From the NCBI GenBank assembly GCA_963665405.2, contig OY762261.2, positions 248,001 to 312,000 of the forward strand: 64,000 nucleotides of DNA. The letters are read 5' to 3'. Position 1 is the first letter of the stretch, and every line of letters starts with the position of its first letter. The stretch comes from G963665405 sp963665405 (GTDB lineage: Bacteria > Chloroflexota > Dehalococcoidia > Lucifugimonadales > G963665405). A program made the position numbers and the translations under genes. Of this stretch, positions 47,773 through 57,017 are shown in pieces. The notes under the pieces were generated by a model. It worked only from the letters and a program-made list of their open reading frames with translations. It was not told the origin of the DNA and made no database searches.

Positions 47773-47787
47773 CCCCCAGCTCCACCA
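47773..47787 (+). other. attR core of the tRNA-Ala island
   Basis: CCCCCAGCTCCACCA, identical to the tRNA-Ala 3' end. The bases after it differ from those after attL, marking the right limit of the island and the return to older chromosomal DNA. Confidence 0.8.
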
Positions 47788-48962
47788 ACTAGGACAGAAT
47801 CAAGAACTCCGGGCCCACCGGAGGGCTCCGTCTCTGGCGGAAGAGGTAGCGTGTAGCGCACGGTGACCTCGGAGTCGTGCCTTTCAACAGATCGGACGAA
47901 CGATTTCAGGAGCGCGCGCCGCTCAGAGACTGATCCGTAGTCGAGCACGCCCTTCAGGTCCTTCAGGTACTCGAGAACGACCCCACGGCTTACCAGCTCC
48001 ACCCGACCGGCGTCCACGGTCTCCTGCGCCTCGGCCTTGGACCGCAAGAGGAGGTCGCGCCGTTCCCTTAGCTCCCGTATCCTCGGAGCCAGATCCTCGA
48101 CCACGATCTTCCCTGTCTCCAAGGCATCGCATAGCCGTCCGAGCCGTCGGTCTGTTTCATCGAGTTGAGAATCGATACCGGAGATGCGCTCTTTGAGGCT
48201 CTCAAGGGAGCCGCGCAGCTCATCGTTCGTCAGGTGGACCAGCTCTTCAATGTGCTCCTCCTCCAAGACGAGCTTCTGCAAGTTGTCCAGGACCAGTTGC
48301 TCGATCATGGATTGAGGCAGGGGCCGGGTGATGCAAGCCTGCTTGCCCGAGCGGTATGCGGTCGCGCAGACATAGTAGTGGAATCTGCCCGACTTGGCGC
48401 CAGTTCCGAACATGGCCGCGTCGCAGCGCCCGCAGCGCAAGATTCCGCTGAGCAGGTAACGACTGCTGACCCGACGGGGAGGTGAAGCCTTCGGCGCCCG
48501 AGCACGTAGAGTCGACTGTACTCGATCAAAGGTGGACAGGTCCACGATGGGCTCGAAGGCGTGGTCTACTTTGACCGGCGACAGCTTGGCCCTTTTGTGA
48601 TAGCCACCGCCGGCTCCCCAAACGAGTGAACCCACGTATACAGGATTGACCAGCATGTCGTGGACTCGGCTTTTTCCCCACCGCTTCCCGGACGGCGACG
48701 GAATGTTCTGGCTGTTCAGCGTCTTGGCGATCTCCTTAACTCCCTGACCTGAGAGGATCAACTCGAACATGGACCTCACCACCCAGGCGGTGTTCGGGTC
48801 CGGCGCTAGCTTCACCCTCCCCTTCATGCCATCCTGGACCCTCGTTCGCCGGTACCCGTAAGGCGTCCCCGACCCAACCCAGAACCCCCGCGAGGCGGCC
48901 TCTCTCATCCCCCCGGTCACCTCCTGGGCCAGGATATCGGTTATTCAATCAACACAAAAAAA

Positions 48963-49590
48963 TCAGGTACATATGGGCGGTTGGGCTTGACGACTGATCA
49001 CGAAGCCCAATGTGGTTCGAACCCTCGTGGGTGGACTCGAACACTGGCGGCATTATCAGCGAATAGGCGCGGCCTCTCACTGTGAAGATGACGGCCTCTA
49101 GCGGGATGCCCAGCGAAGTCAAGCGCTTCTGTAATTCCTCGCGCACCCTGTCTCGGTCCCTCTCGCAGCCTACGCCCACTTCGATACGATTCTTCCCTTC
49201 ATCCAGGTCTGTCAGTGTCACCTCTGGTAGGCTAAGTGGCCTGGCCTCTATTAGGTGTCCTTGTCATACCATTCTCTGAGCTGCTTCAAGGTGAATTGCG
49301 CCTGGAGCGGACGAATCTCCCGGATACTCCGCAATTTATCGTGACCAAAGTATCTGACAGTGGCCGCTTCTGCTGCCGCCTGAGAGGGATTCACCAGATC
49401 AGGGATTCACCAGGTAGATATATTAGGATGCTGTTATCGTTTGGGTCCACGAATAGCCCCCCGAACCCCGCCTCCTCCAGAGGAAGCGGGGTTGGTGTGT
49501 CGTTAGGGGTTGGAGAGGCTGGCGGCGAACCTACAATCGGTCCGGAGTGATTTTCGCAGTGGTAGCCCTGTAAGGAGATTTGGATTGCAT
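48963..49590 (-). pseudogene. Degraded secreted-protein gene with several frameshifts
   Basis: Pieces in three frames read in order: PTPLPLEEAGFGGLFVDPND and NSILIYL; then NPSQAAAEAATVRYFGHDKL, RSIREIRPLQAQ and FTLKQLREWYDKD; then LIEARPLSLPEVTLTDLDEG and RDRVREELQKRLTSLGIPLE. They make sense only as one protein broken at about 49405, 49265 and the 3' end near 48960. The proline/threonine-rich start suggests an exported protein, and the rest has no firm family. The downstream end is replaced by the recombinase junction. Confidence 0.55.
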
Positions 49591-49604
49591 TGCATAATGC
49601 AATC
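49583..49604. promoter_or_regulatory. Palindromic site, copy 1
   Basis: GATTGCATT-GCAT-AATGCAATC, a perfect 9-bp inverted repeat, lies 139 bases before the first HTH gene. It is conserved with one centre change at 49964-49985, before the second gene. A probable operator of the duplicated HTH protein. Confidence 0.55.
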
Positions 49605-49743
49605 GGGCTGGTTTCCAACGGGAATCAGGCAGGGTACGGGGTTGGGAAAGGTGGGTTGGGCCGGGATTTTATTGACGGTCTGTGTCGGATATATTGTAGG
49701 TATTGTATTGTAGTGATTGTACTTTCTTAGCGGAGGTCGTGGT

Positions 49744-49992
49744 ATGAGCGTTAGCCAGCAGCCCGCGACGGGGGACGGCGACTCCGGCGATAGGCCGGAC
49801 TTCCCCCTATCGGACGCCCCCCTATTGGACCTGCTGGACGCCCTGGTCAATGACCTGGGCCGGGTGGCCGCAGCCGAGGCCCTGGGGGTGAACTACCGCA
49901 CCATGACGGCCTGCTACGATTCCCGGCGTGGATTCCGCAGTGGCAGCCCTGTAAGGAGATTTAGATTGCATTACATAATGCAATCGGGCTAG
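49744..49992 (+). pseudogene. Small HTH protein, copy 1, truncated by tandem duplication
   Basis: ATG 49744 after GGAGG starts an acidic N-terminus (SQQPATGDGDSGDRPDFPLS) and a helix-turn-helix-like part (LLDLLDALVNDLGRVAAAEA, LGVNYRTM). After TACYDSRR it runs into the start of the duplicated upstream segment and ends with unrelated residues. The start and HTH equal copy 2 at 50113. The normal C-terminus is lost. I do not know its function. Confidence 0.6.
49964..49985. promoter_or_regulatory. Palindromic site, copy 2
   Basis: GATTGCATT-ACAT-AATGCAATC, the second copy of the inverted repeat, here 128 bases before the second HTH gene. The arms are unchanged while surrounding bases vary, which favours selection on the site. 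Confidence 0.55.
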
Positions 49993-50112
49993 GTTCCAAC
50001 GGGAATCAGGCGGGTCCAGGGTTGGGAAAGGTGGGTTGGGCCGGGATGTTATTGACGGTCTGTGTCGGATTTATTGTAGGAATTGTACTTTGGACGCAGG
50101 GAGGCCGCGAGT

Positions 50113-50379
50113 GTGAGCGTTAGCCACCAGCCCGCGACGGGGGACGGCGACTCCGGCGATAGGCCGGACTTCCCCCTATCGGACACCCCCCTATTGGACC
50201 TGCTGGACGCTCTGGTGAATGGCCTGGGCAAGGTTGCCGCGGCAGAGGCCCTGGGCGTGACCTTAGACCATCTGCGGTGGCGACGGGAAGCGTTAGCAGC
50301 GGCCCGGCGGGAGTTGGCCAAGGCTAGGCGGATGCGCTGGCTGAGGCGGGGCCTCACGGTGGGTCTGTGGCGAAGGTAG
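50113..50379 (+). CDS. Small HTH protein, copy 2
   Basis: GTG 50113 follows GGGAGG by eight bases, as in copy 1. The 88-residue protein has an acidic first 25 residues (ATGDGDSGDRPDFPLSDTP), then LLDLLDALVNGLGKVAAAEA and LGVTLDHLRW, which fit a helix-turn-helix, and a strongly basic tail (ARRELAKARRMRWLRR). It may be a DNA-binding regulator, perhaps of the palindrome upstream. The region 49550-49925 and this one are tandem duplicates with an offset near 380 bases. Family not recognised. Confidence 0.55.
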   Translation: MSVSHQPATGDGDSGDRPDFPLSDTPLLDLLDALVNGLGKVAAAEALGVTLDHLRWRREALAAARRELAKARRMRWLRRGLTVGLWRR

Positions 50380-50620
50380 CTGACCGGTTGCTGTGGCACG
50401 GGTAGTCGACTCCGCTATGGCCAGCAGCCGGTCGTAGGGGGAGACGCGTCCCAGAGCCAGGCCCTGACGACCACGCCGAAGCTGCCCACGTCGTGGAGAG
50501 TGACGGCAGCGTCGAAGCGATCCCCTGCGGTGGAATTCCATCCATCTCCCATCTTGACATTGAGTACAGTATCACCTAGTCTGGTAGCTAGTCAGCGTAA
50601 TGGCAGATTGGGGGTTGGGC

Positions 50621-50881
50621 ATGAGCAAGAAATGGCCGGTGCAAGACGCCAAGTCGAGGTTCAGTGAGCTTCTCGACACCACCCTCGCCGAAGGGCCACA
50701 GATCGTGACCAAGCGCGGGGTGGAGACCGCCGTGCTCCTTCCTATCGAGCAGTGGCGGAGGCTGGAGCGGATGACCAGGCCGGACCTGAAGGAGCTGCTC
50801 CTCTCATCTGAGGCGCGGACGGAGGACCTTACGCCGCCGCGCCGACGGCATCGCCACCGAATACCCTTGGCCGTGGAGTAG
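50621..50881 (+). CDS. Phd/YefM-type antitoxin
   Basis: ATG 50621 is preferred to the in-frame 50600, giving 86 residues beginning KKWPVQDAKSRFSELLDTTL, the Phd/YefM DNA-binding fold. VTKRGVETAVLLPIEQWRRL follows, and the C-terminal part should wrap the toxin. It is followed after four bases by a PIN-domain toxin, so the two form a toxin-antitoxin operon that the antitoxin represses. Confidence 0.92.
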   Translation: MSKKWPVQDAKSRFSELLDTTLAEGPQIVTKRGVETAVLLPIEQWRRLERMTRPDLKELLLSSEARTEDLTPPRRRHRHRIPLAVE

Positions 50882-50885
50882 GCTT

Positions 50886-51299
50886 ATGTACCTTCTCGAT
50901 ACCAACGTGGTCTCGGAGCTACGCCGTCCCCGGCCACATGGCGCTGTCCTGGATTGGATCGCGGGTGTGCCGGCCGAACAACTCTTTGTGTCTGCCGTTA
51001 CGGTTGGAGAGATACAGGCGGGGATCGAGATCACCCGTGAGCAGGATGAAGCCAAGGCGGAGGAGTTAGAAGCCTGGCTGGATAAGGTCCTGGCTTCGTA
51101 CGGTGTATTGCCGATGGACGCGCCCGCCTTCCGGGAGTGGGCGCGGCTCATGCACAGGAGGTCGGACACTATGACCGAAGACGCCATGATTGCGGCGACA
51201 GCCACGGTGCATCGGCTGACGGTCGTGAGCCGGAATGTGAGCGACTTCAGTCAGCTTCAGGTGGAGTTGCTGAACCCGTTCGAAGACGGGGCGCGATGA
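50886..51299 (+). CDS. PIN-domain ribonuclease toxin (VapC/FitB type)
   Basis: The 137-residue PIN-domain protein has the acidic metal-binding residues D5 (LLDTNVVSE), E42 (GEIQAGI), D99 (TEDAMIAATA) and D120. FitB-type features are LLDTNVVSELRRP and the TVGEIQAGI stretch. It should cleave RNA unless held by the upstream antitoxin. Its stop overlaps the methylase start (ATGA), an unusual direct linkage of toxin-antitoxin and modification genes. Confidence 0.94.
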   Translation: MYLLDTNVVSELRRPRPHGAVLDWIAGVPAEQLFVSAVTVGEIQAGIEITREQDEAKAEELEAWLDKVLASYGVLPMDAPAFREWARLMHRRSDTMTEDAMIAATATVHRLTVVSRNVSDFSQLQVELLNPFEDGAR

Positions 51300-53977
51300 A
51301 TAAGCAAGAGGATTTCCAGAACCGGGCGTTGGCTCATCTCCTCACTGAGCAGGGAGTAGCTGCGGACTTCGAGCAGCGGGCCGGGCGCAGGCGGATGGAT
51401 GTCGTCGCGGACGTGGATGGGCTGCGCGTGGTCCTGGAAGCGGAGACCGGGTTCGACCGCAAGGCGCAGGCAATCAAGGATGCCGACGCCCGTCTGCGAC
51501 AGCGGCTTGCCACCGTTGTGTTCGCCGTCTGCTATCCCGACGGGGTTACCGAGGACAATCTGGCCGAGGCGACGCTGACCTGGACCGTGCGCGTCAAGGC
51601 CGGGGAGCCAGCCGGCGACTGGTCCACGGGCGATGTGACGCAACTGGCACAGGCAGTCCAGCAGGCGCCGCGTTCCCTGAGCGGCGCAGACGTGGCGGCA
51701 CAGTTGCTCTCTGATGGCCTGGACGCGGTGGTGCAGCGGCTTAAGACCCCTGTCCCCCAAGCGTTGGCGCGAGCCCTGGACCTGCCCGCCACCAAGCCGG
51801 GCGGTGGGGAGCAGAGCGATGGCTACTTTGTAGCCGCCAAGCGGGGAATGCTGGTCGTGGCTACGGCTATGCTGTTCCACCACCGACTCCAGGGCTACCT
51901 GCCAGCCCAACGCCCTGATGGTTATAACGGGGACTGGCCACCGGCCAGCGCCACCGGATGCGCCGAGCAAAGCGCGCCGGTCAACGCCTTCCGCGAGGCA
52001 TGGCGTGGCATCCTCGCCGTGGACTACCGCCCGGTTTTCGAGACCGGACGTGCAGCGTTGGCGGAGTTGACGGCAGACCCTGATACCGGCCAAGCCGTGC
52101 GCAGCCTAGCTGAGGTGGTGGCGCGTGTCTCGGAGCGGGTGACCGGTCTGCGCCACGACCTGCTGGGACGCATCTTCCACCGGGTTCTGGATACCGCCCG
52201 TTACGACGGTTCCTTCTATACCTCCACCGCCGCCGCGGTGCTGTTGGCGACGCTGGCCTTGCGCGAGCAGGACGCGGACTGGTCCGACCCGAATGCCGTC
52301 GCCGCTCTCCGCATCTGCGATCCCGCTTGCGGTACCGGGACCCTGCTCATGGCGGCCGCCGAGCGCATCCGAGACCTGCGCAACGCCGCCGGACGAGGCG
52401 ACCCCGAAGACGACGAGGCCCTCGGCCTGCTTCTGGTGGAAGACGTGCTGTGGGGCTATGACGTCAACTTGACCGCGACACACATGGCCGCCAGCACACT
52501 GGGGATGCTCTCCCCCACTACCAGGTTCAGCCGCATGAACATCCACCGGGCGCTGCCGGGCGTGTTCGACGGCGCGCCTTACCTCGGGTCCCTGGATTTC
52601 CTCTCCGGTCAGGCCCGGCTGGCCGCATGGCCGTCGGCCACGCAGCAGGTGGAAAGCGAGCAGGGAACGGTGGAACCGCCCCCGCCAATGGACCTGGTGA
52701 TTATGAACCCGCCCTTCACCCGCGATAGTCTGCGCCATGACCAGTTCAGCCGCGCCGACGAGCAGGCCATCAAGCGGCGGGAGAAGGAGATTTTGGAGGG
52801 ACAGCCTCATCGCGCCGCCGCCCGCCTCCACTCCTCCGGTGGGGCTTTCACGGTGTTGGCCGAGAAAATGCTCACGGACAACACCGGCTCACTGGCGTTA
52901 ATCCTGCCTTCAGTGGTTCCAACTGCGCCGGGCAATCTGGAGTTGCGCAAGTATCTTGCCCAGCGGTTCCACATCGACACCATCGTCAGTTCCCACGATC
53001 CGGCCCGTATCTTCTTCTCGGAGAACACCAGCATCGGCGAAGTGCTGCTGATCTGCCGCCGGTGGAAGGGCGCTGGCCCGAAGCCTCCGACGCGAGTGGT
53101 CAACCTGGCTCGGAACCCGGCTACACCGCTGGAAGCCCTGGACACCGCCGCAAGGATCGAGCGAGCGGGCGAAACGCACGGCCAGGACTTCCACGACTTT
53201 ACCGTTCAGCAGGTGGACTCCGGCCGAATCGGGCGCGGCGACTGGTTCGCCGTCAACTTCTTGTCGCCGTTCTTAGTAGAAGCCTACCGGACGCTTAGCG
53301 AAGCAAATCCGGAGACCGTTCCAACCGTGCCATTGAGCGACATAGCGGACGTCGGCCCAGAAGGAAGGCGGATACGCGACTCCTACACCACCTCGGATAT
53401 GCCGACCCAATCGGGCCGACGCGCCCTCTGGTATCACAAGACGGACGTCACGCAGTCGATGGGGGCGCAGACAGACGTTTACATCGAGCCGAAAGAGTCA
53501 AAACGCCACCTTGCCGACAGCTACTGGGAGCAGCGCAGCCAGATGCTATTGCCGCACAGGCTTTGGCTGCCTTTGGCGCGGGTCGCCGCCGTCATGCTGC
53601 CTGAACAAACCGTCGGCTCGATCTGGACGCCCTGCCGTCCCCACGACCCTGACATAGCCAAGGCACTGTGCCTCTACCTGAACTCCACGCCCGGCCTGTT
53701 GTCGTTGCTTGGAACGCGCGACAACCGAAAGCCGTCATACCCGTCATTCTCTTTGGACACGCTGCGGTCGCTGCCGGTGCCCAACTTCGCCGCTTTGGGA
53801 GCTACCGAGCGCGACCTGCTGAGCAGTTGGTTCGGCTGGCTGCAAAATGAAACCCTGCAACCCTTCCCTCGAATGCACGAGGACCTCGTGCGGCGGCAGA
53901 TCGACGATGCCGTAGCCAAGGCGTTAGCCCGAATCCACCGAAGGACGGCCTTGGGGACAGCCCTTGAAGAAGCTAGA

Positions 53978-54043
53978 GGGTGCTCCTGTGAATCTGGGAT
54001 AATGGTTTTGGAACAGAAACCCGCCCGGAAACAAGGAGCACCC
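53978..54043 (+). promoter_or_regulatory. IS1380 leader hairpin and extended -10 promoter, copy 2
   Basis: GGGTGCTCCT (53978-53987) pairs with AGGAGCACCC (54034-54043) over the transposase ribosome binding site. TGGGATAAT (GATAAT at 53998-54003) lies in the loop. The arms and -10 match copy 1 exactly although the loop differs. Confidence 0.6.
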
Positions 54044-54048
54044 AATAG

Positions 54049-55374
54049 ATGCTGCCACAGAACAAACCCGACCGTATCCGCATCCTCTTTGACGACCACC
54101 GCCTGGTGGCCAATGCCGGGCTGATCCTTCCCGCCACCCTCGCCCTGCGCCTTGGCCTGCCCCAACTCCTCCGGAAGCACCTCGACCTCGGCGGCGCGCC
54201 GGGCCGGGCGAACACCGGCGACAAGATGATGACCCTGGTGGCCTCCGCCCTAGCCGGCGGAGATTGCATCGACGACGCCGATGTGCTGCGCGCCGGCGGG
54301 ACCGCCCGCGTGCTCGGTTTCACGGCTAAGGCTCCCTCCACCCTGGGCACGTTCCTGCGCAGCTTCAGGTGGGGCCATGTCCGCCAACTGGACCGGGTGA
54401 GCCGCGAGTTGCTGGCCCGGGTCTGGAAGGCCGGTGCCGGACCCGGCGACGCACCATTCACCATCGACCTTGATTCGACGATCTGCGAGACCTACGGACT
54501 GGCCAAGGAGGGCGCCCGCCACCACGGCTACACCGGTGCGCGGGGCTATCACCCGCTGCTGGCCGTCGCCGCCGGCACCGGCGACGTGCTGTTGGCCCGC
54601 CTGCGCGAGGGCCGGGCCAACACCGCCCGCGGCGCTGCCCACTTCCTGCGTGAAACGGTGGGGCGGGTGCGCTACTGCGGAGCCAGGGGCCAACTCACGG
54701 TGCGGGCCGACAGCGGCTTCTATACCCACGCCGTGGTCGCCGTCTGCCGCCGGATGGATGTCCGCTTCTCCATCGCCATCCGCCAGCGCGCCCGCCTGCA
54801 CAATCTCATCGAGGCGATACCCCAAGATGCCTGGACGCCGATTCCTTACTGGATGGACGGCGCCGCCGATGTGGCCGAGACCACCTACACCCCGTTCCAG
54901 GCCGAGGCGGACGCCGCGCCGGTACGGCTCATCGTCCGGCGGGTGAAGCCGGCGCCCGGTTCTCAACTGGCTCTCTTCGCCACCTACAGCTATCACGGCT
55001 TCATCACCGACCGGGACGGGGAGACGCTGGAACTGGAGGCCGATCATCGCCGTCACGCCGAGATCGAGAATGCGATACGCGACCTCAAGTACGGCGTGGG
55101 GCTGAACCATCTCCCCTCGGGCCGCTTCGCCGCCAACGGCGCCTGGCTGGCGGTACAGGTGATGGCGCACAACCTGGCCCGCTGGACAGCCCGCATCGGC
55201 CTGGGTCAGCAGATCGTGACCACCAAGACCCTCAGACGACGGGTCTTTGCCTTGGCCGGACGGATCACCCGCTCGGCACGCCGATTGACCCTGCATCTTC
55301 CCCGGCGCTGGCCCTGGGAGGAGCAGTTCAGCCGCGCCCTGGCCCGACTGCGAGCCATTCCACTCCCAGCCTGA
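54049..55374 (+). CDS. IS1380 transposase, intact
   Basis: This 441-residue DDE transposase is the reference for the broken copy at 1660-2982. Landmarks are FDDHRLVANAGLILPATLA, TIDLDSTICETYG (first acidic residue), VRADSGFYTHAVV (second) and AEIENAIRDLKYG (third, with the YREK-like region nearby). The C-terminal THRPW-like region reads LHLPRRWPWEEQF. It is full length without stops, so this copy can probably move. Its translation is likely limited by the leader hairpin. Confidence 0.95.
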   Translation: MLPQNKPDRIRILFDDHRLVANAGLILPATLALRLGLPQLLRKHLDLGGAPGRANTGDKMMTLVASALAGGDCIDDADVLRAGGTARVLGFTAKAPSTLGTFLRSFRWGHVRQLDRVSRELLARVWKAGAGPGDAPFTIDLDSTICETYGLAKEGARHHGYTGARGYHPLLAVAAGTGDVLLARLREGRANTARGAAHFLRETVGRVRYCGARGQLTVRADSGFYTHAVVAVCRRMDVRFSIAIRQRARLHNLIEAIPQDAWTPIPYWMDGAADVAETTYTPFQAEADAAPVRLIVRRVKPAPGSQLALFATYSYHGFITDRDGETLELEADHRRHAEIENAIRDLKYGVGLNHLPSGRFAANGAWLAVQVMAHNLARWTARIGLGQQIVTTKTLRRRVFALAGRITRSARRLTLHLPRRWPWEEQFSRALARLRAIPLPA

Positions 55375-56045
55375 CGGCGCCCGTCCGCCACTGACCCGCC
55401 AGCCAACCCAACGTCCCCGCAAACTCGCGCCAGCCCAGTCCGCGAGCGCCTCTTGCCGTGTCCTATCCCGCCATCTCGCTCGCCACAGCCACTGTAGGCC
55501 GCCATCGGTGCCCCCAAAAACGCCTGCAGACCGCCCGCCAACCTCCCGTCTACCCAAATTCGAGCCCGGATCATCGCGCCTGTAACTCCCTCACCCCTTC
55601 CGCTGTCCTCACGCCGTCCATCCCTGTCCATCGGTGGATTCGGGGTTAGGACTCGACGGCGAATGGGTTGCCACTATGCGGCGGGAGCTGGCGAGGGAAC
55701 CCTCGGTTACAGATGCGGGACATGGGAACCGCCCTGAGATAGTGACCAGCGACGCCGATGCAGAAGAAGCCGATGCCATCGAATGGTAAGGGCAAGCGGG
55801 TAACGCAAAGATGTTTGTTGCTCGCGGGGTTCAGGGTGTTCACGATGAGCAAACGGAATCCAGCCAGGGCGAGGTTCGGCGCGCTCACCAGTCCCGTGAG
55901 GCTACCGTACCCGTGGGCGACGCAGACGGCGCTAGAGCGGGCTGAGACCTCCCGGAGGTGGGCGGCGTGAGCCAATGCAAGAGTTCTGCACCGTACCTAG
56001 ACCAGGACTCTTGAATGGGATTATGGCGACACACGAGGTGAATGT

Positions 56046-56899
56046 ATGACCGGCATATGGACGAACACCGGGGAAGGGTGGGAGTTGGGTTCTCCTCAGG
56101 CGTTCCAAGACGAAGCCACCCTGCACAGCCTCATTGAAAGGAACCTTCAGCTACTGCCGCTAGCTGGTTCCCCGCGCCTCACCGTCTTGGGCTCTGAAAT
56201 ACAGCTGGGAACCGGTTACGCCGATATCCTGGCGGTCGAGTCGTCCGGCAGACCTGCCATCATCGAAGTGAAGCTTGCCAGCAACCCGGAGGCGCGTAGG
56301 GCCATTGTGTCGCAGGTCATCGCGTACGCCGCCTTCCTCCATGGATTCGACGTAGAGCGCCTTGAACAAGGACCCCTTCGCAAGCCTCTCGTGGATGCGG
56401 GCTACGGGTCCATCCTCGATGCGGTACAGGCTCAAGACCAGGAAGGAGCGGTGGATGCTGATTCATTCTCGAATTCAATGCAGGAGTTCCTAGACCAAGG
56501 CAATTTCAGACTGGTCCTCGTGTTGGACGAGGTTTCGACCGAATTGGAAAGGGTTGTTGCCTACCTGGATGCCATAACCGTTCAGGCGCTAACCATCGAC
56601 CTGATGACTCTCAAGGTTTATGAAGTGAATGGGGCGCAGGTCGCTTTACCTCAACGCGTCTCCCCCGATATCGGCGCGGCGATGCCTGTCGCAACGCCTG
56701 GTAGGGCACGACCCGCTGCAACCAAGGGCCTAGAGTCGTCTGGCCCCGATGCGTTTCGAGCTTCGATAGCAGGCGCTACTGGCGAGACCCGTACGATGTT
56801 CGACGAGTTGATTGCGTGGGCGGAGCGGGTGGCTTCGCTGCCGAACGTCCGCCTCGGCAGCTACTCCGGCCAACGATACACCCTCTTGCCTAGAGTCAT
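56046..56899 (+). pseudogene. DUF91/NucS-like nuclease, C-terminus cut by IS21
   Basis: ATG 56046 starts a protein with ATLHSLIERNLQLLPL and then the nuclease core: D60 in GTGYADILAVE and E74-x-K76 in AIIEVKLASN, a PD-(D/E)xK arrangement. NPEARRAIVSQVIAYAAFLH follows. This is the DUF91/NucS-like pattern of nucleases found near restriction genes. About 285 residues are native. At 56900 the sequence enters IS21 copy C and ends with IS-derived residues. The active site is present but the C-terminal domain is incomplete. It follows the methylase on the same strand, so the two may form a restriction or defence locus. Confidence 0.75.
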
Positions 56900-57017
56900 G
56901 CGAGAAGGTGTACCACTGCGGCGGAGGAATCGTGTACCACCGGCACGATGAGAAAGGACTGAATTGGGAGCCGGGTGGGATCAGGTCAGGAGCAGGGGTC
57001 CGCAGTTCCGGAGTGAG

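Larger units (their letters stand above)
47649..48943 (-). pseudogene. Serine recombinase lacking its catalytic domain
   Basis: About 420 codons encode the later part of a large serine recombinase. They hold the end of the linker (GGMREAASRGFWVGSGTPYG), the recombinase domain (VKEIAKTLNSQNIPSPSGKR), a zinc-ribbon (LRCGRCDAAMFG, CATAYRSGKQACITRP), a coiled coil and ERRALLKSFVRSVERHDSEV. The N-terminal resolvase domain with its serine is absent; homology stops near 48943 at an unrelated junction. The natural C-terminus VLVGGAGG lies on the tRNA-Ala end, so this element once sat directly against the tRNA before the island inserted. It cannot catalyse recombination. Confidence 0.85.
53928..55645 (+). 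mobile_element. IS1380-family insertion sequence, copy 2 (intact)
   Basis: The ends CCCGAATCCACCGA and TCGGTGGATTCGGGG are inverted repeats. TTAG occurs immediately on both sides (53924-53927 and 55646-55649), the 4-bp duplication typical of IS1380. The host gene reads through when the element and one TTAG are removed, so the insertion is simple and fairly recent. Confidence 0.95.
51296..55789 (+). pseudogene. N6-adenine DNA methylase (type IIG-like), split by IS1380
   Basis: ATG 51296 overlaps the toxin stop. Residues 25-75 look like a PD-(D/E)xK-type domain (RMDVVADVDGLRVVLEAETG). The methylase has motif I DPACGTGTLL near residue 342 and motif IV NPPF near 471, then a target-recognition-like region to about residue 878. 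At 53928 the IS begins (...AVAKAL). The reading frame resumes beyond it: TTAG plus GACTCGAC gives LGLDGEWVATMRREL and ends EADAIEW at 55789. Removing the IS and one TTAG restores about 925 residues. It probably methylated and perhaps cut foreign DNA. The truncated protein may keep methylase activity. Confidence 0.88.

Noticed and set aside
47600..47788. N-terminal extension of the ribbon-helix-helix gene
   Set aside because: It would be encoded by the attR core and arm repeat; the ribosome site and strand-helix pattern support ATG 47599.
50380..50600. Minus-strand frame opposite the antitoxin upstream region
   Set aside because: Several alternative frames are open, none with a domain; it is more likely the promoter region of the toxin-antitoxin operon.
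54250..55557. 435-codon minus-strand frame opposite the IS1380 transposase
   Set aside because: Shadow of an intact transposase; the same shadow appears in broken form at copy 1.
55845..55970. 41-codon plus frame after the methylase
   Set aside because: No recognisable family and a poor ribosome binding site; left out for lack of support.
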